From a virus, in IMG/VR virus record IMGVR_UViG_3300031787_008043, positions 1-64,000 of that record: a DNA stretch of 64,000 nt; one strand, 5' to 3'. The position numbers and the translations under genes were made by a program. This document shows positions 47,628 to 54,909 of the stretch, piece by piece. The first letter of the stretch is position 1. Every line of letters begins with the position of its first letter. Below the pieces are notes generated by a model. It was not told the DNA's origin. It saw nothing but the letters and a program-made list of their open reading frames with translations, and made no database searches.

Positions 47628-47658
47628 TATTTATATGCTAAAACAGTCAACCAGTCAA
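47628..47658 (-). promoter_or_regulatory. tmRNA promoter, sigma-70 overlapping a late promoter
   Basis: -35 TTGACT (47653-47658), 17-nt spacer and -10 TATAAA (47630-47635); a second TTGACT lies at 47645-47650. The -10 also forms an exact TATAAATA (47628-47635), so host and late phage transcription could both use it. Predicted start near 47622. Confidence 0.8.
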
Positions 47659-47672
47659 GAACTTTTTTGTGT

Positions 47673-47685
47673 ATGCTTGTTCGTC
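47673..47685 (-). pseudogene. First codons of a formate dehydrogenase delta-subunit gene (fragment)
   Basis: An ATG overlaps the fdsA stop (ATGA) and reads M-T-N-K before running into phage-like sequence and a stop. In Rhodobacterales operons fdsD starts at this place. Only the start remains. Confidence 0.5.
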
Positions 47686-50563
47686 ATTTCGCTGCTGCAA
47701 TACGACGTGAGAGAGTGGCTTGAGCGTTGTATTCCTCTTGCCATTTCGACGGGCCGTTGGAGGGCGACACCTGAACTGCCGTAACCTTGTATTCTGGACA
47801 GTTGGTAGCCCAATCGCTGAAATCGGTGGTGATAACATTGGCTTGGGTGTCGGGGTGGTGGAAGGTGGTGTAGACCACGCCCGGATTGACTTTGTCGGTC
47901 AGTGTTGCTCGCAGGGTGGTTTCCCCGGCACGTGAGGCCAGACGCACCCAATCACCCTCTTTGACACCGCGCACTTCAGCATCGTGGGGATGGATTTCCA
48001 ACAAATCTTCAGTATGCCATATACTGTTCGCTGTGCGGCGTGTTTGGGCGCCCACGTTGTACTGCGACAGGATACGGCCCGTGGTGAGTAGCAGCGGGAA
48101 ACGCGGGCCAGTGCGTTCATCAGTGGCAATATATTCGGTGTTGATGAACCGACCTTTGCCACGCACGAAGGCATCGACGTGCATCAAAGGCGTGCCTTCA
48201 GGCGCTTTTTCGTTGCAGGGCCACTGGACCGAGCCCATCTCTTCGATCTTGTCATAGCTGACACCGGCGAAGGACGGCGTGGTCATGGCAATCTCTTCCA
48301 TGATCTGCACCGGGTGGGTGTAGTTCCAGTTGGCACCCATTGCGTTAGCGAACAACTGGGTGACTTCCCAATCGGCATAACCCGGCTTCGGAGCCATTAC
48401 CTTGCGTACCATGTTGATGCGGCGCTCAGTGTTGGTAAAGGTGCCGTCCTTTTCCAAGAAACTCGATCCAGGGAAGAACACATGGGCGTAGTTTGCGGTC
48501 TCGTTCAGGAACAGGTCATGCACGATCACGCATTCCATCGCTGCCAGACCTGCCGCAACGTGCTTGGTGTCCGGGTCAGATTGCAGGATGTCTTCGCCTT
48601 GGCAGTACAACCCCTTGAAGGTGCCCTCCACGGCGGCATCCAGCATGTTGGGGATACGCAGGCCCGGCTCATTATCGATCTTCACGCCCCAGAGGTTTTC
48701 ATAGATTGCCCGTACATCGTCGTTCTTCACATGGCGGTAACCCGGCAGTTCGTGCGGGAAGGATCCCATGTCGCACGAGCCTTGCACGTTGTTTTGGCCA
48801 CGCAGCGGGTTCACACCCACGCCCGGACGGCCAATGTTGCCGGTCATCATCGCCAAGTTTGCAATGCCGATCACGGTGGTCGAGCCTTGCGAATGTTCCG
48901 TCACGCCCAGACCGTAGTAGATCGAGCCGTTGCCGCCGGTGGCATAGGTGCGGGCCGCGGCGCGGACATCCTCGGCCTTGACGCCGGTTAGGATTTCCAC
49001 CGCTTCGGGCGAATGGTTCGGGCGGCTGACAAACTCGGCATAGTCTTGGAATTCATCCCAGTCGCAGCGGGTGCGGATGAACTCTTCGTTGTAGAGCTTT
49101 TCGGTCACGATCACATGCGCCAGTGCGGTGACCATGGCCACGTTGGTGCCTGGTGTAAGTGCAAGGTGATGTACTGCTTTGATATGCGGGCTTACTACAA
49201 TTTCAGTGCGGCGAGGGTCAATGACTATCAGTTTCGCTCCTTTACGCAGGCGTTTTTTTAGACGGCTTGCAAAGACCGGGTGACCTACAGCAGGATTGGC
49301 TCCAATCACAATGGCCACATCTGTATATTCTACCGAATCAAAGTCTTGCGTTCCAGCACTGGTACCAAGAGTCTGACCCAAGCCATAACCGGTGGGCGAA
49401 TGGCAGACGCGGGCGCAGGTGTCAGTGTTGTTGTTCAGGAACACTGCTCGAGTCAGTTTCTGCACCAGATAGGTTTCTTCATTGGTGCAGCGCGACGAGG
49501 TGATCACACCCACGGACTTTTGCCCGTATTTGGAAATTATGCCCTTCATGCGGTTCGCGGCGAATTCCATCGCCTCGGCCCACGAGACTTCTTTCCACGG
49601 GTCGTTGATGCTGTCGCGGATCATCGGCGACAGGATGCGGTCTTGGTGGGAGGCATAGCCATAGGCAAAGCGGCCCTTGACGCAGGAATGGCCACGGTTG
49701 GCCTTGCCGTGCTTGTAAGGGACCATCCGCACCAGCTCGTCGCCGCGCAGTTCAGCTTTAAACTGGCAACCCACACCGCAATAGGCGCAGGTGGTGATGA
49801 CAGAGCGTTCCGGTGTGCCGATTTCGATGATCGACTTTTCCTGCAAGGTCGCTGTCGGGCAGGCTTGTACGCAGGCACCGCAGGACACGCAATCCGAGGC
49901 CAGCGCATCATCGGTTTTTGCACCGAACGACACACGGCTGTCAAAGCCTCGACCTTCGATGGTCAGCGCAAAGGTGCCCTGCACCTCTTCACAAGCCCGC
50001 ACACAGCGCGAGCAGACGATGCATTTCGCCGGGTCATAGGTGAAGTAGGGGTTGCTCTCGTCCTTGGCTTTCCACTGCGGATTGGCCTCGCCAGAGTTGT
50101 TCTTGGCGCGGAAGTGGGTGTCGATCGCCTCATAGCGCACATCGCGCAGGCCGACGGCACCAGCCATGTCCTGCAACTCGCAATCGCCATTGGCCGAGCA
50201 GGTCAGGCAGTCCAGCGGGTGGTCCGAGATATACAACTCCATTACGCCGCGACGCAGTTGTTTCAGATTGCCGGTTTGGGTTTTCACCCGGATGCCGGGG
50301 GCAACGGGCGTGGTGCAAGAGGCGGGCGTGCCATTGCGGCCTTCGATTTCCACAAGGCACAGGCGGCAGGAGCCAAAGGCCTCAAGGTTGTCGGTCGCGC
50401 ACAGCTTTGGCACTGTGATGCCAATCTCGGCGGCGGCTCGCATTATGCTGGTGTCTTTGGGCACGGTCACATCGAACCCGTCGATGTTCAGGGTCACCGT
50501 AGCGGTCGAACGCACATAGGGCGTGCCAAAATCGCGGTCCGAGGGAATAATGAAGTCTTTCAT
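47684..50563 (-). CDS. fdsA: NAD-dependent formate dehydrogenase alpha subunit
   Basis: 959 aa from ATG 50563, matching the length of Rhodobacter FdsA (about 958). N-terminal 2Fe-2S domain (CRLCLVEIEGR near 60), His/Cys cluster (HPLDCLTCSANGDCELQ near 115), two 4Fe-4S ferredoxin motifs (CIVCSRCVRACEE and CVSCGACVQACP), the CAYCGVGC 4Fe-4S site near 252, and the Mo/W active-site Cys-His in RVCHSPTG near 381, then the molybdopterin-binding C-terminal domain. Oxidises formate to CO2. Mostly far more GC-rich than the phage genes around it, with an AT-richer patch at ~49145-49395. The beta, gamma and delta subunits are absent apart from fragments at the ends. Confidence 0.93.
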   Translation of the reverse strand: MKDFIIPSDRDFGTPYVRSTATVTLNIDGFDVTVPKDTSIMRAAAEIGITVPKLCATDNLEAFGSCRLCLVEIEGRNGTPASCTTPVAPGIRVKTQTGNLKQLRRGVMELYISDHPLDCLTCSANGDCELQDMAGAVGLRDVRYEAIDTHFRAKNNSGEANPQWKAKDESNPYFTYDPAKCIVCSRCVRACEEVQGTFALTIEGRGFDSRVSFGAKTDDALASDCVSCGACVQACPTATLQEKSIIEIGTPERSVITTCAYCGVGCQFKAELRGDELVRMVPYKHGKANRGHSCVKGRFAYGYASHQDRILSPMIRDSINDPWKEVSWAEAMEFAANRMKGIISKYGQKSVGVITSSRCTNEETYLVQKLTRAVFLNNNTDTCARVCHSPTGYGLGQTLGTSAGTQDFDSVEYTDVAIVIGANPAVGHPVFASRLKKRLRKGAKLIVIDPRRTEIVVSPHIKAVHHLALTPGTNVAMVTALAHVIVTEKLYNEEFIRTRCDWDEFQDYAEFVSRPNHSPEAVEILTGVKAEDVRAAARTYATGGNGSIYYGLGVTEHSQGSTTVIGIANLAMMTGNIGRPGVGVNPLRGQNNVQGSCDMGSFPHELPGYRHVKNDDVRAIYENLWGVKIDNEPGLRIPNMLDAAVEGTFKGLYCQGEDILQSDPDTKHVAAGLAAMECVIVHDLFLNETANYAHVFFPGSSFLEKDGTFTNTERRINMVRKVMAPKPGYADWEVTQLFANAMGANWNYTHPVQIMEEIAMTTPSFAGVSYDKIEEMGSVQWPCNEKAPEGTPLMHVDAFVRGKGRFINTEYIATDERTGPRFPLLLTTGRILSQYNVGAQTRRTANSIWHTEDLLEIHPHDAEVRGVKEGDWVRLASRAGETTLRATLTDKVNPGVVYTTFHHPDTQANVITTDFSDWATNCPEYKVTAVQVSPSNGPSKWQEEYNAQATLSRRIAAAK

Positions 50564-50590
50564 TCGGCGGCGTCCATCTGGGCTATTTGA
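50562..50590 (-). pseudogene. Last codons of a formate dehydrogenase beta-subunit gene (fragment)
   Basis: In the frame upstream of fdsA the sequence reads ...QIAQMDAAE-stop, with its TGA overlapping the fdsA ATG, as at an fdsB-fdsA junction. Nothing further of fdsB is present. Confidence 0.5.
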
Positions 50591-50594
50591 GTGC

Positions 50595-50786
50595 TTACCA
50601 TGTTTTTTTGCTCCATGCTTCTTCGAACCCGTCTTCGTGAACAACGTTTTCATGATTACCCCAGATACGTTCAAAGTAACCGTTGTACACACTCATGATG
50701 TCTTTTTCACTCCATGCATCTGGAATCAGGTGTCCTTTGACAATCCAATAATATCTATTGGCTTCTTTGTGTTCGTATGCTGTCAC
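50595..50786 (-). CDS. Unknown small protein, 63 aa
   Basis: Probable GTG start at 50786, just downstream of an AATAAATA late-type promoter (50791-50798). Aromatic-rich start (YEHKEANRYYWIVKGH) and an acidic helical end FEEAWSKKTW. Its stop lies only a few bases from the fdsB remnant, so it seems to end intact at the boundary of the inserted segment. Confidence 0.6.
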   Translation of the reverse strand: MTAYEHKEANRYYWIVKGHLIPDAWSEKDIMSVYNGYFERIWGNHENVVHEDGFEEAWSKKTW

Positions 50787-50800
50787 AGAGTATTTATTTT

Positions 50801-51010
50801 TTAATTCCCAAAAGAGTAGCAGGATTCAAGATCCACCCACTCATCTTCCATTTCTAGGCTTTCGGTGTAATCATAAACACCAATGCCTTTTAACCGTAGG
50901 TATGTAATGTCAATGGGTCGCATCAATACAGGAAGGGCGATTTCTCTGCAAGGATTGCTAATTTTGATTGGCCAGTCCACATCTACTAGATGTGCTTTAA
51001 CTTTCGTCAT
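50801..51010 (-). CDS. Unknown small protein, 69 aa
   Basis: ATG 51010 overlaps the end of the upstream gene by 14 nt (stop 50997). Product MTKVKAHLVDVDWPIKISN... with a Cys near residue 23 and 65; probably a compact beta domain. Unknown. Confidence 0.65.
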   Translation of the reverse strand: MTKVKAHLVDVDWPIKISNPCREIALPVLMRPIDITYLRLKGIGVYDYTESLEMEDEWVDLESCYSFGN

Positions 51011-51209
51011 CGCTGACTTCAACTTCAACTTCAATTTCAACATCTTCAACAACGACCTTTTTTTTCTTTCTGCCGTAGAATCCAGAAGTATATTCAATTT
51101 CTTCTGTTCTTTCACCTGTTGAACAAACTTTAACTTTGCCGCCTCGGTTGAGAAACTCCTCAATTAGTTCCTTTGGAGTATTATGGTGCATACGACCGAT
51201 TGTGTTCAT
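50997..51209 (-). CDS. Unknown acidic-tailed protein, 70 aa
   Basis: ATG 51209 after AAAGG. Basic centre (GFYGRKKKKVVVED) followed by an alternating Glu/Val tail (VEIEVEVEVSDDES). Overlaps both neighbours. Unknown function. Confidence 0.65.
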   Translation of the reverse strand: MNTIGRMHHNTPKELIEEFLNRGGKVKVCSTGERTEEIEYTSGFYGRKKKKVVVEDVEIEVEVEVSDDES

Positions 51210-51420
51210 TGTCAAACCTTTCTAAAATTTCTGTGACGTGTTTGCATTTTCCATAGAAAGTAAATCCAGTGCAACTGCACTCGAATCCGTTTTCAGTAAC
51301 TGTAATGGAATATGTGTTGTTTTTGCTGCCTTTGGCAGTCCATTCTAAACCAAGCAGCAAAGAGTTTTTAAACGGTCCCCAACCTTCGGGCTTGTAGTAG
51401 CGTTTAGAAAACTTTTTCAT
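51181..51420 (-). CDS. SWIM-type zinc-finger protein, 79 aa
   Basis: Residues ~48-66 read CSCTGFTFYGKCKHV, the CxCx(n)CxH pattern of SWIM zinc fingers, which bind DNA or proteins. The rest is a small basic beta domain (GLEWTAKGSKNNTYSITVTENGFE in part). ATG 51420. The partner or target is unknown. Confidence 0.75.
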   Translation of the reverse strand: MKKFSKRYYKPEGWGPFKNSLLLGLEWTAKGSKNNTYSITVTENGFECSCTGFTFYGKCKHVTEILERFDNEHNRSYAP

Positions 51421-51467
51421 TGCTTGCTCCGTGTTGCTATTGAGTTATAGCATACAATAGATATCTG

Positions 51468-51800
51468 TCAAGTGTTTTTTCTGGAACGTTCCACCATGAT
51501 GTCTAGAATTTCTTCAAGAGTCAAGTGATGCTGTTCCGGGTGCAGTCGCATTATTGTATTGCTAAATTCAGCATCGTCCTTGGCAATTAAACCAAAATTT
51601 ACCAGCAGGTTTTCTTCTGTTAAATCATCGTTTAATTGATGTGCAGCCCAAATTGCAGACATTAACAGTACGTTAACTGATAGATCCTTACTGTTGATTT
51701 TATTATTGAGCAAGTATGAAATTGCTTTTTTTCTTACATTATAATAAAACGTTACCTTACGTGCAATTCCGTAAAGGTAATCAATGTTTTCTTTGTCCAT
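51468..51800 (-). CDS. Unknown helical protein, 110 aa
   Basis: ATG 51800 overlaps the upstream stop by one base. Almost entirely helical (KKAISYLLNNKINSKDLSVNVLL..., EEILDIMVERSRKNT). No motif recognised. Confidence 0.68.
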   Translation of the reverse strand: MDKENIDYLYGIARKVTFYYNVRKKAISYLLNNKINSKDLSVNVLLMSAIWAAHQLNDDLTEENLLVNFGLIAKDDAEFSNTIMRLHPEQHHLTLEEILDIMVERSRKNT

Positions 51801-52075
51801 TAAATCCTCGATTTGGGCATAAAAAAGTATAGCAAACTACCGCCAGGATTTACTGCCAATTTTAATTCTTCAGTGCGGAAATAGTCAATGCTGTGTCCAG
51901 TACGTTTCACGGTCCACATATCGCTGACTTTTTGATTCTGCACCATAATACTGGGTAGGTTGCGTTCAAAGGAAATTGCACGATAACGCAACACTTTGCC
52001 GTCAAATTGAGTGGGCTCAACTCCGTATTCAACTTGAATATATTTTTTTAAATCGTTAAGTGTATCCATCGTCAT
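51800..52075 (-). CDS. Unknown protein, 91 aa
   Basis: ATG 52075 with GAGGTAAATG upstream and an AATAAATA late-type promoter near 52091. Mixed alpha/beta, FERNLPSIMVQNQKVSDMW near the middle. Function unknown. Confidence 0.66.
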   Translation of the reverse strand: MTMDTLNDLKKYIQVEYGVEPTQFDGKVLRYRAISFERNLPSIMVQNQKVSDMWTVKRTGHSIDYFRTEELKLAVNPGGSLLYFFMPKSRI

Positions 52076-52095
52076 TTACCTCTATAGTGTATTTA

Positions 52096-52275
52096 TTATA
52101 GGTCAGTTTTCTTTTCTTGTATCTCTTTGCGACGTTGAATGATTAGATCCTTCATTTCGTGTAGTGCTTGTCTTGCTCGAACAGCACTCGCCTTTACACC
52201 TTTTTGCTCGAACTTTTCAGTTTCCTGCAAATAGATAGCAAAGGCAAGTTTTAACTGTTCGTGCGTGTCACTCAC
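52096..52275 (-). CDS. Histone H1-like (Hc1-type) small basic protein, 59 aa
   Basis: GTG 52275 overlaps the stop of the HAD gene. The sequence is one long basic helix; FEQKGVKASAVRARQALHEM followed by KDLIIQRRKEIQEKK matches the Hc1/H1-like pattern seen in bacteria (FYEKGNKAAGTRARKALQEIK). Such proteins bind and compact DNA. Short and low in Lys-repeat content, so DNA binding is an inference from the family. Confidence 0.65.
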   Translation of the reverse strand: MSDTHEQLKLAFAIYLQETEKFEQKGVKASAVRARQALHEMKDLIIQRRKEIQEKKTDL

Positions 52276-52837
52276 CGAGAATTACCTCACATACTTCTTG
52301 CCAGTTGTTTACGCGAACAACCGCTGGGTTTTGATACCATTGATTGTGTGGATGATCAATAAGGATTGGACGGTGACCGTATTTCAAACCAGTGTCGCAG
52401 TTTTCTGGTTTGTCTTCGATCCACCAATGTCCCTGCTCGTACTTGTCTAAGGCGTCATCTTTGTCTGCACCAGTATCAAGGCAGATGAGATCGTCAAACG
52501 CAGCACTGCCGATAGTACGGTTAAGGTTGATCCAACGCAGTTCTTTGGCATATGGATCGAGGCTCAAACTGGTAATTACGTCAAAGCGGTAGCCCTCTGC
52601 AAACAATCGAGCAACACCTGTGTCTGCATCTCGCAGCACTGGCAAGCAACACATCCAAGCACTTTCGTTGAATTCACGTACAACGTCATGCTTGTCTTCT
52701 TTGGGGATACCGTATGCTTCAGCAAGGTTGTAGATACCGTGCTTGATCTTGGTATAGCCTTTTTTAATCATCCACTCGTGGAATGGACCTTCCCAGTCCA
52801 GCAACACGCCGTCACAGTCCGTTAGAATCTTTTTCAT
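52268..52837 (-). CDS. HAD-superfamily 5'-nucleotidase-like phosphatase
   Basis: 189 aa. Motif I TDCDGVLLDWE near residue 6 supplies the nucleophile and acid/base Asp residues; VITSLS near 88 is motif II; WWIEDKPENC near 140 contains the motif IV acid. Overall similar to NT5C-type 5'-nucleotidases of phages. It may dephosphorylate nucleotides in the dNTP pathway with the reductase genes that follow. ATG 52837. Confidence 0.8.
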   Translation of the reverse strand: MKKILTDCDGVLLDWEGPFHEWMIKKGYTKIKHGIYNLAEAYGIPKEDKHDVVREFNESAWMCCLPVLRDADTGVARLFAEGYRFDVITSLSLDPYAKELRWINLNRTIGSAAFDDLICLDTGADKDDALDKYEQGHWWIEDKPENCDTGLKYGHRPILIDHPHNQWYQNPAVVRVNNWQEVCEVILGE

Positions 52838-52885
52838 GTTTCACCTTTGTTTCACAACTTACTATAGCAGTAACTTTAAGGTTTG

Positions 52886-53176
52886 TCAACCAACCTTGAC
52901 CGTAGACTGACCTGTTACAACTGTAGTTGCTCCACATTTACGTAAATCACCATTTCGGTGTACAGGTGCACCGTAACAAAAAACAGTTCCGGATCCTTCG
53001 GCAGTGTCAGTTGGTGGCACAGGATGTAAGAAGCCATCTGGTTCTGCTGTGCTTTCGTGTACTATAATAGGTTTACCGTTTATTTTAACAGTTTGCGGAC
53101 TAGAATCTCCGTCGGCATTTAACTCGCCGCCGCCGTGTGAATTTTGATCTCCTTCGACTGCCCACAACTCTGCCAT
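52886..53176 (-). CDS. PAAR-like spike-tip protein
   Basis: 96 aa. The C-terminal half (GSGTVFCYGAPVHRNGDLRKCG...TVVTGQSTVKVG) has the PAAR pattern: Gly-rich turns with conserved His/Cys ligands for the metal at the tip, ending in TVKVG. PAAR proteins cap the central baseplate spike (gp5.4 in T4) and pierce the outer membrane. The N-terminal part is hydrophilic. The gene stands among non-structural genes. Confidence 0.75.
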   Translation of the reverse strand: MAELWAVEGDQNSHGGGELNADGDSSPQTVKINGKPIIVHESTAEPDGFLHPVPPTDTAEGSGTVFCYGAPVHRNGDLRKCGATTVVTGQSTVKVG

Positions 53177-53185
53177 AATAACTCC

Positions 53186-53476
53186 TTATATCATCTTAAT
53201 GCCGCTGGTACTGCTGATATACTGCTTGGCCATTTCGCTGTCAGTCTTAGCAATAAAGATCACTGCATTTTTGTTAATCTCGATCTTGGAATCTGGATTA
53301 ACTGTAAATGTGTAAGGACCTAGACCCAGTCCTTGCTGTGTTGCCATAATTGCCAATGGCTTGGACACCACATAGGTATTTGTTTTGGTTTCAACAAGTC
53401 TAGCAATCAGTTCATCGCCGTTGAATGTTTTAATAGTAACGGTATCGCCGTCCTTCATTGGTGCTTCAATAAGCAT
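53186..53476 (-). CDS. LSm-like small protein, 96 aa
   Basis: ATG 53476 with GGAG upstream; it overlaps the glutaredoxin stop (TAATG). The first 60 residues follow a small beta-barrel (MKDGDTVTIKTFNGDELIARLVETKTNTYVVSKP in part), as in LSm-like proteins found in T4-like marine phages. Role unknown. Confidence 0.65.
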   Translation of the reverse strand: MLIEAPMKDGDTVTIKTFNGDELIARLVETKTNTYVVSKPLAIMATQQGLGLGPYTFTVNPDSKIEINKNAVIFIAKTDSEMAKQYISSTSGIKMI

Positions 53477-53727
53477 TAATCGTTTCTCCACATGTCATGA
53501 TCTTCAAAGTATTTTTCCAGTGCGTCTGATCCGCCAATGTAATTTCCATGTAGGAAAATTTGTGGAACAGTTCTAGCATTAGGTGCTGCTTCTAACAACT
53601 GTTCCTTGGTCCAAGGCCCAGCAGTAATATTTCTTTCTTCGTAGCGTATACCTTTACCATCAAGCATACGCTTTGCTTTAACGCAATAGGGGCAGTTGTC
53701 CTTGCTCCATACAATAGTTTCGCTCAT
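53476..53727 (-). CDS. Glutaredoxin
   Basis: 83 aa thioredoxin-fold protein. The redox site is CPYCVKAK near residue 12; TVPQIFLHGNYIGGSD near 55 contains the cis-Pro and glutathione-binding GG-S/D. It lies next to nrdB and nrdA and is the likely electron donor of the phage ribonucleotide reductase. ATG 53727 overlaps the NrdB stop (53724). Confidence 0.94.
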   Translation of the reverse strand: MSETIVWSKDNCPYCVKAKRMLDGKGIRYEERNITAGPWTKEQLLEAAPNARTVPQIFLHGNYIGGSDALEKYFEDHDMWRND

Positions 53728-54854
53728 AATGATAATCCTTTAAATGTATCTGTGCCTACATCCTGTTTGATAGCGCCCACAGTGTATGAACTGATCTCAG
53801 TTTCTTGTGGCGCAACTTGAACTTCCGAACCGGAAATCCATTTTTGTGTCCACGGCAATGGATTGTTCTTTACAGTGTAAGGGCTCTTGAGACCAACCAT
53901 GTTCATACGCTTGGTAGCAATCCACTCGATGTATTCAGTTAGCAGTTGAGTGTTGAGACCAATCATACTGCCACCTTTGAACAGATAGTCTGCCCAAGTT
54001 TTTTCTTGATCAACTGCATCAACAAACATCTTGATAGAATCTGCTTCTGTTTCTTTTGCAATCTTGGCGTAATCAGGATCGTCTTTTTGCAATAGTTTTA
54101 GCAGCATCTGCGTTGATGCAAGATGCAGGTTCTCATCACGTGCAATAAATTTGATGATTTTAGCATTGCCTTCCATCTTCTTCAGTTCAGCAAATGCCCA
54201 CGAACAAGCAAAACTAACATAGAAGCGAACACCTTCTAGAATGTTAACACTCATCAGTGCAAGCCATAGTTTCTTCTTTAGTTCGTACAACTCAACTGCA
54301 ACTTCTTTACCGTTAACTGTGTGAGTGCCTGCGCCAAGCAAATTATACCAAGTTGCAAGTTCAATCAGTTCGTCATAATTTTTGCTGATATCTTCTGCAC
54401 AATCGATAATTTCTTCAATGTCCATCATCTCGTCAAAGATCTTGCTCGGATTGGCATAGACGTTGCGAATGATGTGTGTATAACTGCGGCTGTGAATTGA
54501 TTCAGAAAATGTCCAAGTCAGGATCCAGTTTTCAAGTTCTGGCAAACTTACAATAGGACTAAATGCTTCTACAGGAGCACGACCTTGTACACTATCAAGT
54601 AGAATTTGACGCTTTAGATTGCTGGTAAAAATATGTTGTTCATGTGCTGTTAGAGCCTTGAAGTCTGTTGCGTCTTTGTAAACGTCGATCTCTTCAGGAC
54701 GCCAAAAGAAACCAAGTTGTTTATCAGTGAGTTGATCAAACTGTTTGTACTTCAGCGTGTCATAACGCTGGATAGTAGGACCACCTGTTGGGTCGAGAAA
54801 TGCCATTACCTGTGTATGATCTGCACGGTTTTCTAAATCAAATACGCTGCTCAT
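53724..54854 (-). CDS. nrdB: Ribonucleotide reductase class Ia, beta subunit
   Basis: 376 aa. Four-helix ferritin-like fold. Iron ligands and radical site: E in LTAHEQHIF region, SESIHSRSYTHI near 117-128 (Glu, His and radical Tyr as in E. coli E115-H118-Y122), E in EEIIDCAEDI, and the second ExxH in RDENLHLAS near 232. The C-terminus (DTFKGLSL) should dock with NrdA. Together with nrdA and glutaredoxin it provides dNTPs for phage DNA synthesis under aerobic conditions. Confidence 0.95.
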   Translation of the reverse strand: MSSVFDLENRADHTQVMAFLDPTGGPTIQRYDTLKYKQFDQLTDKQLGFFWRPEEIDVYKDATDFKALTAHEQHIFTSNLKRQILLDSVQGRAPVEAFSPIVSLPELENWILTWTFSESIHSRSYTHIIRNVYANPSKIFDEMMDIEEIIDCAEDISKNYDELIELATWYNLLGAGTHTVNGKEVAVELYELKKKLWLALMSVNILEGVRFYVSFACSWAFAELKKMEGNAKIIKFIARDENLHLASTQMLLKLLQKDDPDYAKIAKETEADSIKMFVDAVDQEKTWADYLFKGGSMIGLNTQLLTEYIEWIATKRMNMVGLKSPYTVKNNPLPWTQKWISGSEVQVAPQETEISSYTVGAIKQDVGTDTFKGLSL

Positions 54855-54886
54855 TTTTATCCTTTGTTAAATGCTATAAGAGTGTA

Positions 54887-54906
54887 ACAGAGCCCTCGGG
54901 CTCTGT
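54887..54906 (-). terminator. Hairpin between nrdA and nrdB
   Basis: Perfect 9-bp stem ACAGAGCCC/GGGCTCTGT with a 2-nt loop (effectively 4 nt). Little T-run on the minus strand; likely attenuation or mRNA 3'-end stabilisation between the two subunits. Confidence 0.6.
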
Positions 54907-54909
54907 CAA

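Noticed and set aside
49280-50590. 436-codon plus-strand open frame antisense to fdsA
   Set aside because: High GC removes stop codons on the opposite strand; the minus-strand frame has complete, conserved Fe-S and Mo-site motifs, and the antisense product has low-complexity Ala/Gly/His/Arg composition.
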